This document shows positions 22,041 to 31,262 of a stretch of 35,315 nt of DNA, piece after piece. The translations under genes and the position numbers were made by a program. Source of the stretch: JACCUZ01 sp038246575 (lineage in GTDB: Bacteria > Actinomycetota > Actinomycetes > JACCUZ01). The notes beneath the pieces were generated by a model that was not told the DNA's origin, made no database searches, and was given only the letters and a program-made list of their open reading frames with translations. Each line of letters opens with the position of its first letter. The stretch's first letter is position 1. The stretch is taken from the NCBI GenBank assembly GCA_038246575.1, contig JBBRVU010000023.1:1-35315 (forward strand). Direction: 5' to 3'.

Positions 22041-22823
22041 TCAGTTGTCCACGTAGACGTCGAAGCCGCCGGTCTCCTCGAACCCGAGGCTCGCGTAGAG
22101 GCGGGCCGCTTCCTCGGTGTCGGGGTTGAGCCAGCCCAGGTCGGCGCCGGATGCCAGACCCCAGCGCAGGAGGTAGGTCGTCAGCGCCGCTCCGATGCCC
22201 TGCCGGCGAGCGGCCGGGCGCACACCGACGCCGAACACGCCGATGCTCGTCCCGCCGGCACCGCCCGCGTCGTCGGTGAGCACCCCGCAGGCCACACCCA
22301 CCGGCTCGCCGGCCAGGTGGGCCAGCACCGGGAGGAACCCGTCGGCCCCGACCATGGGCGCCGTCCACGCCCGCAACGCGTGCGGGTTGTCGTCGTCGAA
22401 GGCTTCGGCGTCGATGGACACGAACGGGTCCAGGTCGTCGGCGCGCAGTGTCCTCACCTCGACCTGGGGCGGGGGAGCGGTGAGCCGGAGGTCCGCCGCC
22501 AGGACGCCCATGTTCCGCTTGGCGACCACCTTTCGTCCGTACGGCCAGCGCAGCCCCACCGGCACCCGCACTCCCCAGGGCACGTCGCGGGCGGCGTACC
22601 AGGCGCGGACCGACTCGATGTCGACCACAGCCGGGTCGACGACGTCGCCGCTGTTCCACTGCGGATGAGCCAGACCGGAGGCCATCAGCCGGATGCCGGA
22701 CAGCTCGGCCGCGCCGCCACCGAGACCCTCGCGCAGCCGACCCTGGGCCTGCCAGGTGTCCCCGTTGGCCGCGTGCACCCGCCCGGTCAACCGGTGGTCG
22801 ACGGGCCCGGCGGTGGTCGGCAC
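22041..22823 (-). CDS. GNAT-family N-acetyltransferase
   Basis: The 260-residue protein has an N-terminal region of about 110 residues (possible degenerate GNAT half) and a C-terminal GNAT domain. The acetyl-CoA motif is VRPAARRQGIGAALTTYLL, preceded by GVACGVLTDD and GTSIGVFGVGV, and followed by AARLYASLGFEETGGFDVY, the usual last strand. It could acetylate a small molecule or protein; the substrate is unknown. The GTG start at 22821-22823 is chosen because TACTCT lies 7 bases upstream on the minus strand, giving the leaderless geometry seen elsewhere here. It is downstream of the ABC exporter operon but separated by a hairpin. Confidence 0.85.
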   Translation of the reverse strand: MPTTAGPVDHRLTGRVHAANGDTWQAQGRLREGLGGGAAELSGIRLMASGLAHPQWNSGDVVDPAVVDIESVRAWYAARDVPWGVRVPVGLRWPYGRKVVAKRNMGVLAADLRLTAPPPQVEVRTLRADDLDPFVSIDAEAFDDDNPHALRAWTAPMVGADGFLPVLAHLAGEPVGVACGVLTDDAGGAGGTSIGVFGVGVRPAARRQGIGAALTTYLLRWGLASGADLGWLNPDTEEAARLYASLGFEETGGFDVYVDN

Positions 22824-22830
22824 GCGGGAC

Positions 22831-22836
22831 AGAGTA
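22831..22836 (-). promoter_or_regulatory. -10 box of leaderless GNAT gene
   Basis: Minus-strand TACTCT, 7 bases before the GTG start of the GNAT gene. No recognisable -35; the upstream region is the terminator hairpin of the ABC operon. Confidence 0.4.
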
Positions 22837-22839
22837 AGC

Positions 22840-22876
22840 GCGGGGCCGGCTCCCCTGCTCCGATCACCGGCCCCGC
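22840..22876 (-). terminator. terminator of ABC exporter operon
   Basis: GCGGGGCCGG (22840-22849) pairs perfectly with CCGGCCCCGC (22867-22876), 17-base loop, about 60 bp after the second exporter gene. Confidence 0.7.
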
Positions 22877-22937
22877 AATGACGCTTCGATCCCGGCGCGG
22901 GTCCGGATGGGTCCGGGAGCGGAGAAACTTCAGCGGC

Positions 22938-24695
22938 CTAACGGGTGCCCGCCGGGGCATCGGCGCGCCAGGCCTCCCAGAGGGCTGCGTAGGCTCCGCC
23001 GGCAAGCAGCAGCTCGTCGTGGGAGCCGAGCTCGCTGATCCGGCCGTCCTCGACGACAGCCACCCGGTCCGCGTCGTGCGCGGTGTGCAGCCGGTGGGCG
23101 ATCGCGATGACCGTACGGCCGTGCAGCACGGCCGCGAGTGACCGCTCGAGGTGGCGGGCCGAGCGCGGGTCGAGCAGGCTGGTCGCCTCGTCCAGGACGA
23201 GCGTGTGCGGGTCGGCCAGCACGAGCCGCGCCAGCGCCAGCTGCTGGGCCTGCGCCGGGGTCACGGGATGGCCGCCGGAGCCGAGCTCGGTGGAAAGGCC
23301 CGCCGGCAGCGCCAGCACCCAGCTCGTCGCGTCGACCGCGTCCAGGGCCTCGCGCAGGTCGTTCTCGGTGGCCTCGGGCCGGGCCAGCAGCAGGTTCTGG
23401 GCGACCGTGCCGACGAACACGTGATGCTCCTGGGTGACGAGCACGACCTGGCGGCGCAGCATCTCCAGCGGTAGGTCCACCAGCGGCACGCCGCCGACCG
23501 TGACCTGCCCGGTCCGCGGCGGGTGCACGCCGGCCAGCAGCCGGCCCAGCGTGGACTTGCCGGCGCCTGACGGCCCGACCACGGCCACCCGCTCGCCCGG
23601 GCTCACGTCGAGGTCGATCCCGTGCAGGACGTCGTAGCCCTCGCGGTAGGCGAAGCGCACATCGCCGACGACGATCCGCTCGTCGTCGGGCCGTGCCTCG
23701 CCCTCCGTGCGGTCGCCGGGCACCAGCTCGACCCCGAGGACCCGGGCCAGCGAGGTTGCTCCCACCTGGACCTCGTCCAGCCAGGAGATCAGTCGGTCGA
23801 CCGGGTCGACGATCTGGACGGCGTAGAGGGTCACCGCCGTGACCTGCGCCAGCGATGCGTGACCGTTGACGACCAGCCAGGAACCCCACACCAGGCTCAG
23901 CGTGACCGGGAGGGCGTAGGCCAGCTCCATCGTCGGGAACCACAGGGTCCGCAGCCGCAGGGTGTAGCGCTCCGCGGCGTACGCCTCGGAGAGGTCGTCC
24001 TCCATCCGCCGGGTGCGCCGGCGGGACAGGCCGAGCGCCTCGACGGTGCGCGCGCCCTCGACGGTCTCGGCCAGGGAGCCGGTGTACGCGGCGTACGCCC
24101 GACGCTCGCGCAGGTAGCCGGTGGGCGCCCGGCGCAGGTACCACCGGGTGCCCGCCCACACCAGCGGGGCGCCCGCGAACAGCGGCAGTGCCACCAGCGG
24201 CGCCGTCACGAACGCGGCGATCACGGTGAGCACGACGGTCACCGTGGCCACCAGGACCTCGGGCACGGCGAAGCGCACGGTCCGGGCCAGCGCTTCGATG
24301 TCACCGGTGCTGCGGGTGACCAGGTCGCCGGTGCCGGCCCGCTCCACCGTTGAGAGCGGGAGAGACAGCACCCGGGCCAGGTAGTTCTCCCGCAGCCGGG
24401 CGAAGACGGTCTCGGCGAGCACGAAGCCGGCCCGCCGCGCGAACCAGGTCAGCACGCCCTGGGCGACCAGTGCCACCGCGAGCACGAGCGCCAGCAGGTC
24501 GATGTGCTCGCGGGTCGTGCCGTCGCGTACCGACTGCACCAACGTCCCGAGCAGCCGGGGACCGACCAGCCCGGCAGCCGCAGCCAGCGCGTTGAGGGCG
24601 ATGATCCCCAGCAGGGGACGCCGGTGCTCGCCGAACAGCTTCCGGGTCTGGACGCGGACCTGCGCCCCCGTGGCGATCGGCAGGATCCGGCTCAC
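22938..24695 (-). CDS. ABC exporter half-transporter with intact P-loop, degenerate signature
   Basis: The 585-residue protein has a six-helix type I exporter membrane domain (about 25-300) and a C-terminal ATPase domain. Walker A GPSGAGKST (374-382), Q-loop Gln422, Walker B LVLDEATS (Asp502, Glu503) and the switch His534 are all normal. The signature LSGGQ is replaced by VTPAQ (478-482, in HPVTPAQAQQLALAR). Its GTG overlaps the stop of the upstream exporter gene by 4 bp, so the two proteins should form a heterodimer. Its intact P-loop would pair with the intact signature of its partner to form one working ATP site. Substrate unknown; drugs, lipids or peptides are typical for this class. Confidence 0.9.
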   Translation of the reverse strand: MSRILPIATGAQVRVQTRKLFGEHRRPLLGIIALNALAAAAGLVGPRLLGTLVQSVRDGTTREHIDLLALVLAVALVAQGVLTWFARRAGFVLAETVFARLRENYLARVLSLPLSTVERAGTGDLVTRSTGDIEALARTVRFAVPEVLVATVTVVLTVIAAFVTAPLVALPLFAGAPLVWAGTRWYLRRAPTGYLRERRAYAAYTGSLAETVEGARTVEALGLSRRRTRRMEDDLSEAYAAERYTLRLRTLWFPTMELAYALPVTLSLVWGSWLVVNGHASLAQVTAVTLYAVQIVDPVDRLISWLDEVQVGATSLARVLGVELVPGDRTEGEARPDDERIVVGDVRFAYREGYDVLHGIDLDVSPGERVAVVGPSGAGKSTLGRLLAGVHPPRTGQVTVGGVPLVDLPLEMLRRQVVLVTQEHHVFVGTVAQNLLLARPEATENDLREALDAVDATSWVLALPAGLSTELGSGGHPVTPAQAQQLALARLVLADPHTLVLDEATSLLDPRSARHLERSLAAVLHGRTVIAIAHRLHTAHDADRVAVVEDGRISELGSHDELLLAGGAYAALWEAWRADAPAGTR

Positions 24696-26416
24696 GGTGT
24701 CTCCCCCCTGGTGACGGTGTCGCGGTAGCCGGCGCTGCTGGCCAGCAGGTCCCGGTGCCGCCCGCGCGCGACGACCCGGCCCGCTTCGATGTACGCGACG
24801 TCGTCGCAGCGGTCGAGCAGCAGCGGGCTGGCCGAGGTGAGCACGGTGGTCCGGCCGTCCTGCCGGGAGGCGTGCAGCCGCTCGGCCACCAGGGCCTCCG
24901 TGTGCGCGTCGACGGCGCTGGTCGGCTCGACCAGGATGAGGATCTCCGGGTCAGCCACCAGCGCGCGAGCGAGGGCGAGTCGCTGCCGCTGACCGCCGGA
25001 GAACCCGCGGCCCGCCTCGTCGACCTCGGCGTCGAGCCCCTCGGGCAGCGCGTCGAGGACGTCATGGGCCGCTGCGACGTCCAGGGCCGCCATCAGTGCG
25101 GCGTCGTCCGGGTCCTGGGCCCACGGGTCGAGCTCGTCGCGGAGCAGTCCGGTGAACAGCCGCGGCTCCGCCTCGGAGACCAGCACCCGGCGGCGCAGGG
25201 TGGCCAGGGGGAGGTCGCGCAGCCGGGTGCCGCCCAGCGTCGGCCCGCCCCCGTGGTCGTCGTCGGCGAGGCGACCGAGCCGCAGGGCGATGGCCGCAGT
25301 CTCGTCCGGGTCGCCGCTGACCAGGGCGAGCAGCGACCCGGGCTCGACGACCAGTCCGGAGCGCGGGTCCGAGAGGGTGGCACCGGCGCCCGGCTCGGCG
25401 GCGGCCTGGTCGGGCTCAGCCAGCTCGGGGCTGGTCTCGAGCACGGCGATGATCCGGCCGGCGCCGACCAGCGCCCGGGTCATCTTGTCGGCGGCCTCCA
25501 CGGCCGTGCGGATCGGGATGACGAGGAAGAAGGCGTAGCCGTAGAAGGCCACCAGGTCGCCGACGTCGACCTGCCCGGAGAGCGCGAGGCGCGCGCCCAG
25601 CCAGGTGACCAGCACGAGGAAGACGCCGGGCAGCATCACCTGCGCGGCGTCGAGGGTGGCCTGCGGCAGCGCGACCTTGTAACCGACGTCGCGCAGCTCG
25701 GTGGAGCGCTCGCGGTAGCGGGCCAGGAACGCGGGCTCCCCGCCGATGCCGCGCAGCACCCGCAGCCCGGCCACGGTGTCGGCGCCCAGCGCCGTCAGCT
25801 TGCCGGCGACCTCGCGCTGGGCCTGCTCCCGGCGCTGCAACGGGCGCAGCAGCGGCCCGAGCAGCAGCACCATCGCGGGCACCCCGAGCAGGACGACCAG
25901 CCCGATGGTGACCGAGGTGCTCAGCAGGATGACCGCCACGACGACGTACGAGACGATGGCGCCGGCCAGCCGGGCCGTCACGTCGAACGCGCCACCCAGG
26001 CGCAGGGCGTCATTGGTCGCCGCGGCGACGATCTCGCCGGTGGGCAGCTTCGCCCGGATCGCGACGCCGACCTCGGCGCTGTGCCGGCCGAGCAGCTGCA
26101 TGGCGCGGAAGGACGCCTGCAGCCAGTTGCTCACCGCGGTCCGGTGGCGCAGGACGCCGAAGACGGCCTGGATGACGGCCAGCCCCAGCACCACCAGCGA
26201 CCATTCGGCCGCGGCCGTGAGGTCGCGCCCGGCGACACCGGCCTGCAGCCCCCGGCCGATCGCGGCGGGGACCAGGGCCTGCGCGACCATCCAGACGACG
26301 CCGAACAGCACGCCGATGGCCAGGGTCCGGCCCTGTCGGCGTCCGGTCCAGAGCAGGAAGCGCGTAGGGGAGCGCAGGTCGGGTCGACCCGGATCGTCAA
26401 AGGGGAGGCTGCGCAC
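24692..26416 (-). CDS. ABC exporter half-transporter with lost P-loop, intact signature
   Basis: This 574-residue type I exporter subunit has an N-terminal membrane domain (about 30-310) and an ATPase domain with several lost residues. The Walker A position reads SGDPDETAA (367-375) with no Lys or Gly-Lys-Ser. The Q-loop residue is Glu415. Walker B is LILVEPTS (Val496 where Asp is expected, Glu497 kept). The switch His is Ser530. The signature FSGGQ (472-476) is perfect. This is the mirror image of its partner's defects. The first gene of the operon, it starts with GTG, with TACCGT 8 bases upstream. Divergent from guaA. Confidence 0.9.
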   Translation of the reverse strand: MRSLPFDDPGRPDLRSPTRFLLWTGRRQGRTLAIGVLFGVVWMVAQALVPAAIGRGLQAGVAGRDLTAAAEWSLVVLGLAVIQAVFGVLRHRTAVSNWLQASFRAMQLLGRHSAEVGVAIRAKLPTGEIVAAATNDALRLGGAFDVTARLAGAIVSYVVVAVILLSTSVTIGLVVLLGVPAMVLLLGPLLRPLQRREQAQREVAGKLTALGADTVAGLRVLRGIGGEPAFLARYRERSTELRDVGYKVALPQATLDAAQVMLPGVFLVLVTWLGARLALSGQVDVGDLVAFYGYAFFLVIPIRTAVEAADKMTRALVGAGRIIAVLETSPELAEPDQAAAEPGAGATLSDPRSGLVVEPGSLLALVSGDPDETAAIALRLGRLADDDHGGGPTLGGTRLRDLPLATLRRRVLVSEAEPRLFTGLLRDELDPWAQDPDDAALMAALDVAAAHDVLDALPEGLDAEVDEAGRGFSGGQRQRLALARALVADPEILILVEPTSAVDAHTEALVAERLHASRQDGRTTVLTSASPLLLDRCDDVAYIEAGRVVARGRHRDLLASSAGYRDTVTRGETP

Positions 26417-26424
26417 GTTGGTCG

Positions 26425-26430
26425 ACGGTA
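26425..26430 (-). promoter_or_regulatory. -10 box of ABC exporter operon
   Basis: Minus-strand TACCGT, 8 bases before the GTG at 26416. The divergent guaA -10 lies 45 bp away. Confidence 0.35.
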
Positions 26431-26474
26431 CGGCCTCGGGGTGTCGTGAATAAACCGGGTTTCCGTCACCGCCC

Positions 26475-26480
26475 TAGACT
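26475..26480 (+). promoter_or_regulatory. -10 box of leaderless guaA
   Basis: TAGACT, 7 bases before GTG 26488. This decides against an in-frame ATG at 26446, which would lie upstream of the transcription start. Confidence 0.5.
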
Positions 26481-26487
26481 CGCGGCC

Positions 26488-28083
<1,596 letters not shown>

Positions 28084-28110
28084 CCGGGGTATCGACGAGG
28101 CGCCCTCAGC

Positions 28111-28337
28111 GTGACGGCGACATCGTCCGGCTGCAGCCCGACGTCCTCGGTGACCTACACCGTGATTCGATCTCCCTTCGAGGGGTTCCTGTCGCCGGTG
28201 GACGAGGGTTGCCCTCGCGTCGTCGTGTGACGCCATCCTGTCCTACGAAGTCGATGAGCACGGGGACCTACATCCTGCGGGTGCACTTCGCCTCCGGCTG
28301 CACGGCCGACCACACGCACAAGATCACGTTGCGCTGA
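28111..28337 (+). pseudogene. decayed surface-protein (PxKF-domain) remnant
   Basis: Two fragments are readable in different frames. From 28111: VTATSSGCSPTSSVTYTVIR then SPFEGFLSPVDEG, ending in TGA 28228-28230. The F-x-GF-x-x-PVD pattern is the start of the PxKF domain found at the ends of actinobacterial secreted proteins. From about 28240: SYEVDEHG, then after one extra G in a G-run (28262-28265) the frame continues TYILRVHFASGCTADHTHKI to the TGA at 28335-28337, resembling the last strands of the same domain. The middle (AG-x-x-PVKFSLGG in intact domains) is missing. The family match is from memory of the motif and needs a profile search. No gene start or promoter is seen. Confidence 0.6.
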
Positions 28338-28361
28338 GCAGGAGCCTCCGAGCCAACGCCC

Positions 28362-28367
28362 TACGAT
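28362..28367 (+). promoter_or_regulatory. -10 box of leaderless Nudix gene
   Basis: TACGAT, 6 bases before GTG 28374. Confidence 0.5.
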
Positions 28368-28373
28368 GCCGCC

Positions 28374-28811
28374 GTGGACGGAGCGAGGAAGCTGCAGCGA
28401 GTCGCGGCGTACGCCGTCGTCACGGACTCAACGGGCCGGGTGCTTCTGGTCCGGCTCACCGAGCGGACGGGGCGGCCGGGCTGGTGGACGCTGCCCGGGG
28501 GCGGGATCGATCACGGCGAGCACCCAGCCGACGCGATGATCCGCGAGGTGCACGAGGAGACCGGGCTGTCGGTGAGCCGGCATGAGCTCGCCGGCGTCGA
28601 CTCGCTCCACCGTGCACCCGGTTGGCGCGGCCAGCCGGACGACTTCCACGCGATCCGGATCATCTACCTCGCCGCGGTCGAGGACGACCACGCACCGTTG
28701 GTGCACGAGGCCGACGGCAGCACCGACGTCGCCCGCTGGGCCACTCGCGACGATCTGGCCGGGATGAACCTCGTGGATCTGGCCCACGCCGGGCTCGCGC
28801 TGCTCGGCTGA
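28374..28811 (+). CDS. Nudix hydrolase
   Basis: The 145-residue protein contains a perfect Nudix box at residues 43-65 (G-x5-E-x7-REV-x-EE-x-G-L, within PGGGIDHGEHPADAM and IREVHEETGL), so it should hydrolyse a nucleoside diphosphate linked to some group X with Mg2+. The N-terminal strand RVAAYAVVTDSTGRVLLVRL and the WWTLPGGG lead-in are typical of the MutT-like subset. The specific substrate cannot be told. GTG start with a -10 box 6 bases before, so probably leaderless. It is followed by a terminator hairpin and then the 34-bp repeat array. Confidence 0.9.
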   Translation: MDGARKLQRVAAYAVVTDSTGRVLLVRLTERTGRPGWWTLPGGGIDHGEHPADAMIREVHEETGLSVSRHELAGVDSLHRAPGWRGQPDDFHAIRIIYLAAVEDDHAPLVHEADGSTDVARWATRDDLAGMNLVDLAHAGLALLG

Positions 28812-28812
28812 C

Positions 28813-28845
28813 GGCTGGGGCGCCGCACCCGCGCCTTCCCCAGCC
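28813..28845 (+). terminator. Nudix gene terminator
   Basis: GGCTGGGG (28813-28820) pairs perfectly with CCCCAGCC (28838-28845), 17-base loop, followed by the pyrimidine-rich CTTCT. It starts 2 bases after the stop codon. Confidence 0.7.
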
Positions 28846-28850
28846 CTTCT

Positions 28851-28980
28851 GCCCTGATCGCGCTGTGTGATGAGGACATCTGATGCCCTGATCGCGCTGG
28901 GTGCTAAGGACATCTGATGCCCTGATCGCGTTGTGCAGTGAGGACATCTGATGCCCTGATCGCGCTGGGTGCTCAGGACA
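28851..28980. repeat. 34-bp tandem repeat, 3.8 copies
   Basis: Units start at 28851, 28885, 28919 and 28953, each beginning GCCCTGATCGCG and ending GGACATCTGAT; the last is cut after 28 bases. Units 2 and 4 share CTGGGTGCT in the middle while 1 and 3 differ, so there is a 68-bp higher order. Each junction forms the near-palindrome AGGACAT-CTG-ATGCCCT (28873, 28907, 28941). 34 is not a multiple of 3, so it is not coding-type. It fills the gap between the Nudix terminator and the amidase promoter. Confidence 0.95.
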
Positions 28981-29015
28981 GAAGCGGCTGGAGGGGGTCC
29001 CGCCGGACCTGCCGT

Positions 29016-29021
29016 TAGCCT
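29016..29021 (+). promoter_or_regulatory. -10 box of leaderless amidase gene
   Basis: TAGCCT, 6 bases before GTG 29028, 35 bp after the repeat array ends. Confidence 0.5.
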
Positions 29022-29027
29022 TCCCGC

Positions 29028-30437
29028 GTGGACAACGCAACGGACCTGGATCTGGAGTCGGCCGGCGTCGCGGACGTCGGCGCCGCCCTGACCGACGGCC
29101 TGACCAGCAGCGTCGAGCTGGTGCACGGCTACCTGGCGCGCATCCGGGACTACGACCGGCAAGGCCCCGCGATCCACGCCATCCGGATGCTGGCGCCCGA
29201 CGCCGAGGAGCAGGCGGCGGCGCTCGACCGGGAGCGGGCGACGGGCAACGTTCGCGGCCCGCTCCACGGCGTGCCCGTCCTGGTGAAGGACAACATCGAC
29301 GTCGCTGGCTGGCCGACGACGGCGGGTGCGCTCGCCCTGCAGCACTCGACGCCCGACCGGGACGCGGGCCTGGTCGGGGCCCTGCGCGCGGCCGGTGCGG
29401 TCATCCTGGGCAAGACCAACCTCACCGAGCTCGCGAACTTCATGACCGAGGGGATGCCCAGTGGCTACTCGTCGCTGGGGGGGCAGGTGCTCAACCCGTA
29501 CGACGTGAGCATCTCGCCGTGCGGTTCCAGCAGCGGGTCGGGGGCTGCCGCCGCGATGGCGTTCGCGACGGTGACCGTCGGCACCGAGACAGACGGCTCG
29601 ATCACCTGCCCGGCCGGCGCGCAGAGCCTCGTCGGGCTCAAGCCCACTGTTGGCCTCGTCAGCGGCGACGGCATCGTCCCCGTCGCCACGAGTCAGGACT
29701 GCGCCGGCCCGATGACGCGCACGGTCGCCGACGCTGCCGCTTTGCTGGGTGCGCTGACCGGGCAGGACGTCGAGCTGCGTCCCGACGCACTGGCCGGCGC
29801 TCGACTGGCGGCGCCGCCCTGCCCCGACGACCTGCACCCGGACGAGCGGGAGCTTTTCCTCGCCGCACTGGAGACGATGCGCGGCCAGGGCGCGCAGGTC
29901 GTGGACGTTCCTGCACTCGCCGAGACGAACGAGCTGCCCCTGCTGGTTCACGAGTTCGCCCGCGACATGGACGCCTACCTTGCGCGGCTGCCGGTCGGTG
30001 CACCCATGCGCACGCTGGCAGACATCGCGCGCTGGAACGACGAGCACGCGACCCAGGCCCTCAAGTTCGGCCAGACCCTCGTGCGTGCCGCTCTCGAGGT
30101 CGACCACGATGCGCAGCACGCGGCGTACGTCGCCGGCCGGGCGCGTGACGTCGCCGTCGCTGCGGAGCACGGCATCGACGCCGCCGTCGCCGCCCACCGA
30201 GTGGCTGCGATCGTCACGCCGTCGTGGCGCTCGGCGGGGGTGAGCGCCCGAGCGGGGTATCCCAGCCTGGCCGTACCGGCCGGCTACCGCAGCAGCGACC
30301 GCCGACCATTCGGCATCACGCTTCTCGGCCCGTCGCGCTCGGAGGCAACGCTGCTCTCGCTGGGCCTGCACTTCGAACGCGCGGCTGCCGCGCGACGACC
30401 TGTCTCGCAGGTCAACCCGTCGCTCCTGCGCTCCTGA
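29028..30437 (+). CDS. amidase signature-family hydrolase
   Basis: The 469-residue protein belongs to the amidase signature family, which uses a Ser-cisSer-Lys triad: Lys87 in VLVKDNID, the serine loop CGSSSGSGAA (165-174) and nucleophile Ser191 in TETDGSITCPA. The sequence between is typical (LGKTNLTELANFM, VGLKPTVGLVS, GPMTRTVADAA). It is not GatA: the neighbourhood lacks gatB/gatC and the C-terminal half differs. Substrate unknown; related enzymes act on simple amides or peptide amides. GTG start with a leaderless -10. The 3' end meets the PIG-L gene with 4 bp between; a CCTGAG-TG-CTCAGG palindrome spans the gap. Confidence 0.87.
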   Translation: MDNATDLDLESAGVADVGAALTDGLTSSVELVHGYLARIRDYDRQGPAIHAIRMLAPDAEEQAAALDRERATGNVRGPLHGVPVLVKDNIDVAGWPTTAGALALQHSTPDRDAGLVGALRAAGAVILGKTNLTELANFMTEGMPSGYSSLGGQVLNPYDVSISPCGSSSGSGAAAAMAFATVTVGTETDGSITCPAGAQSLVGLKPTVGLVSGDGIVPVATSQDCAGPMTRTVADAAALLGALTGQDVELRPDALAGARLAAPPCPDDLHPDERELFLAALETMRGQGAQVVDVPALAETNELPLLVHEFARDMDAYLARLPVGAPMRTLADIARWNDEHATQALKFGQTLVRAALEVDHDAQHAAYVAGRARDVAVAAEHGIDAAVAAHRVAAIVTPSWRSAGVSARAGYPSLAVPAGYRSSDRRPFGITLLGPSRSEATLLSLGLHFERAAAARRPVSQVNPSLLRS

Positions 30438-30441
30438 GTGC

Positions 30442-31161
30442 TCAGGCCGTCGCGACGATGAAGAACCGCTCGGCCAGCCGACCCTCCGGCAGCCCGACCG
30501 CTTCGGCGTTGGACCGGAACCAGCCGCGCAGTCGGGACTCGAGGTCGTCCATGTGCCCGGTCTGGCTCTCGTGCGCTCGCAGCGCCGCCATCTTGGCGTC
30601 GAAGACGTCGGTGATGTCGATGTGGTGGTCGTTGTCAGGGTGGGCCATCAACCAGGTCTCGGCCACCGCCCACTCCTCGAGGCCCTCGTCGCGCAGCAGC
30701 TCGGGATGCGCGAAGGGGTTGCGCGCGTCGGGGTAGATCGCGGCGATCGCGGCCGTGCCGGCCGCGAGGTGGTCGGGGTGGCTGGCCCCGACCCGCGCCC
30801 AGTTGCGCTCGGGGCTCTGGATGAGCATCCGCTGCGGGCGCACCTGGCGGATCACCCGGCTGATGTCTCGGCGCAGCTCGATCGTCGGGGTCAGCGACCC
30901 GTCTCGGTAGCCCAGGAAGCGCACGTCGTGCACCCCCACGGCCTTGGCCGCGGCCTCCTGCTCGGCCCGCCGGATGCCCGGGATCTCGGAACGGGGGACG
31001 TTGGGGTCGAAGCCGCCGGCGTCACCGTCGGTGCAGACGCAGTACGCCACCTCGATCCCGGCGGCTGTCCAGGTGGCGATGGTCCCGGCAGCGCCGAAAT
31101 CCACGTCGTCGGGATGCGCCGACACGACGAGCACTCGTTCGACGTCAGTGTCCTCGAGCAC
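30442..31161 (-). CDS. PIG-L family (LmbE-like) deacetylase
   Basis: The 239-residue product has the zinc-binding AHPDD (His16-Pro-Asp-Asp19) and the second block SHPDHLAAG, the signatures of the PIG-L/MshB/Mca family that deacetylate N-acetyl sugars or hydrolyse mycothiol conjugates. WARVG, NDHHIDIT and the C-terminal RFFIV fit this group. It is shorter than MshB or Mca, so a different substrate is likely. Start: GTG 31159-31161 is chosen because AGAGGAG (31168-31174) lies 6 bases upstream; an upstream ATG (31203) would put the Shine-Dalgarno inside the gene and overlap the -10 box. Confidence 0.85.
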   Translation of the reverse strand: MLEDTDVERVLVVSAHPDDVDFGAAGTIATWTAAGIEVAYCVCTDGDAGGFDPNVPRSEIPGIRRAEQEAAAKAVGVHDVRFLGYRDGSLTPTIELRRDISRVIRQVRPQRMLIQSPERNWARVGASHPDHLAAGTAAIAAIYPDARNPFAHPELLRDEGLEEWAVAETWLMAHPDNDHHIDITDVFDAKMAALRAHESQTGHMDDLESRLRGWFRSNAEAVGLPEGRLAERFFIVATA

Positions 31162-31201
31162 CCGGGTCTCCTCTGCTGGAAAAGCTGCTGGTCCGCAGGC
31201 C

Positions 31202-31232
31202 ATCGTAGGCAACTGGCGGGTGCCGGGCTCAA
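31202..31232 (-). promoter_or_regulatory. PIG-L gene promoter
   Basis: Minus-strand TTGAGC (31227-31232), 19-bp spacer, TACGAT (31202-31207). Expected start near 31195, giving a leader of about 34 bases with the Shine-Dalgarno. Confidence 0.45.
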
Positions 31233-31262
31233 GGCGTACGTCCGGGGGGTCGAGAACCCAGT

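Noticed and set aside
26446..26487. ATG start for guaA adding 14 residues
   Set aside because: The -10 box TAGACT at 26475-26480 lies inside this stretch, so the codons would not be transcribed from that promoter; the added residues are unlike GuaA.
28254..28337. Independent 27-residue small protein
   Set aside because: The sequence looks like the last strands of a larger secreted domain joined by a frameshift to upstream fragments; no ribosome site or promoter.
28851..28980. CRISPR array
   Set aside because: The 34-bp units are contiguous with no unique spacers and no cas genes are present; it is a plain tandem repeat.
30433..30446. Terminator between amidase and PIG-L genes
   Set aside because: CCTGAG-TG-CTCAGG is palindromic but a 2-base loop is too tight for a stable RNA hairpin; left as a note in the amidase entry.
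31162..31212. Upstream TTG/ATG starts for the PIG-L gene
   Set aside because: They would place both the -10 box and the strong AGAGGAG inside the gene; GTG 31161 fits the ribosome site and family N-terminus.
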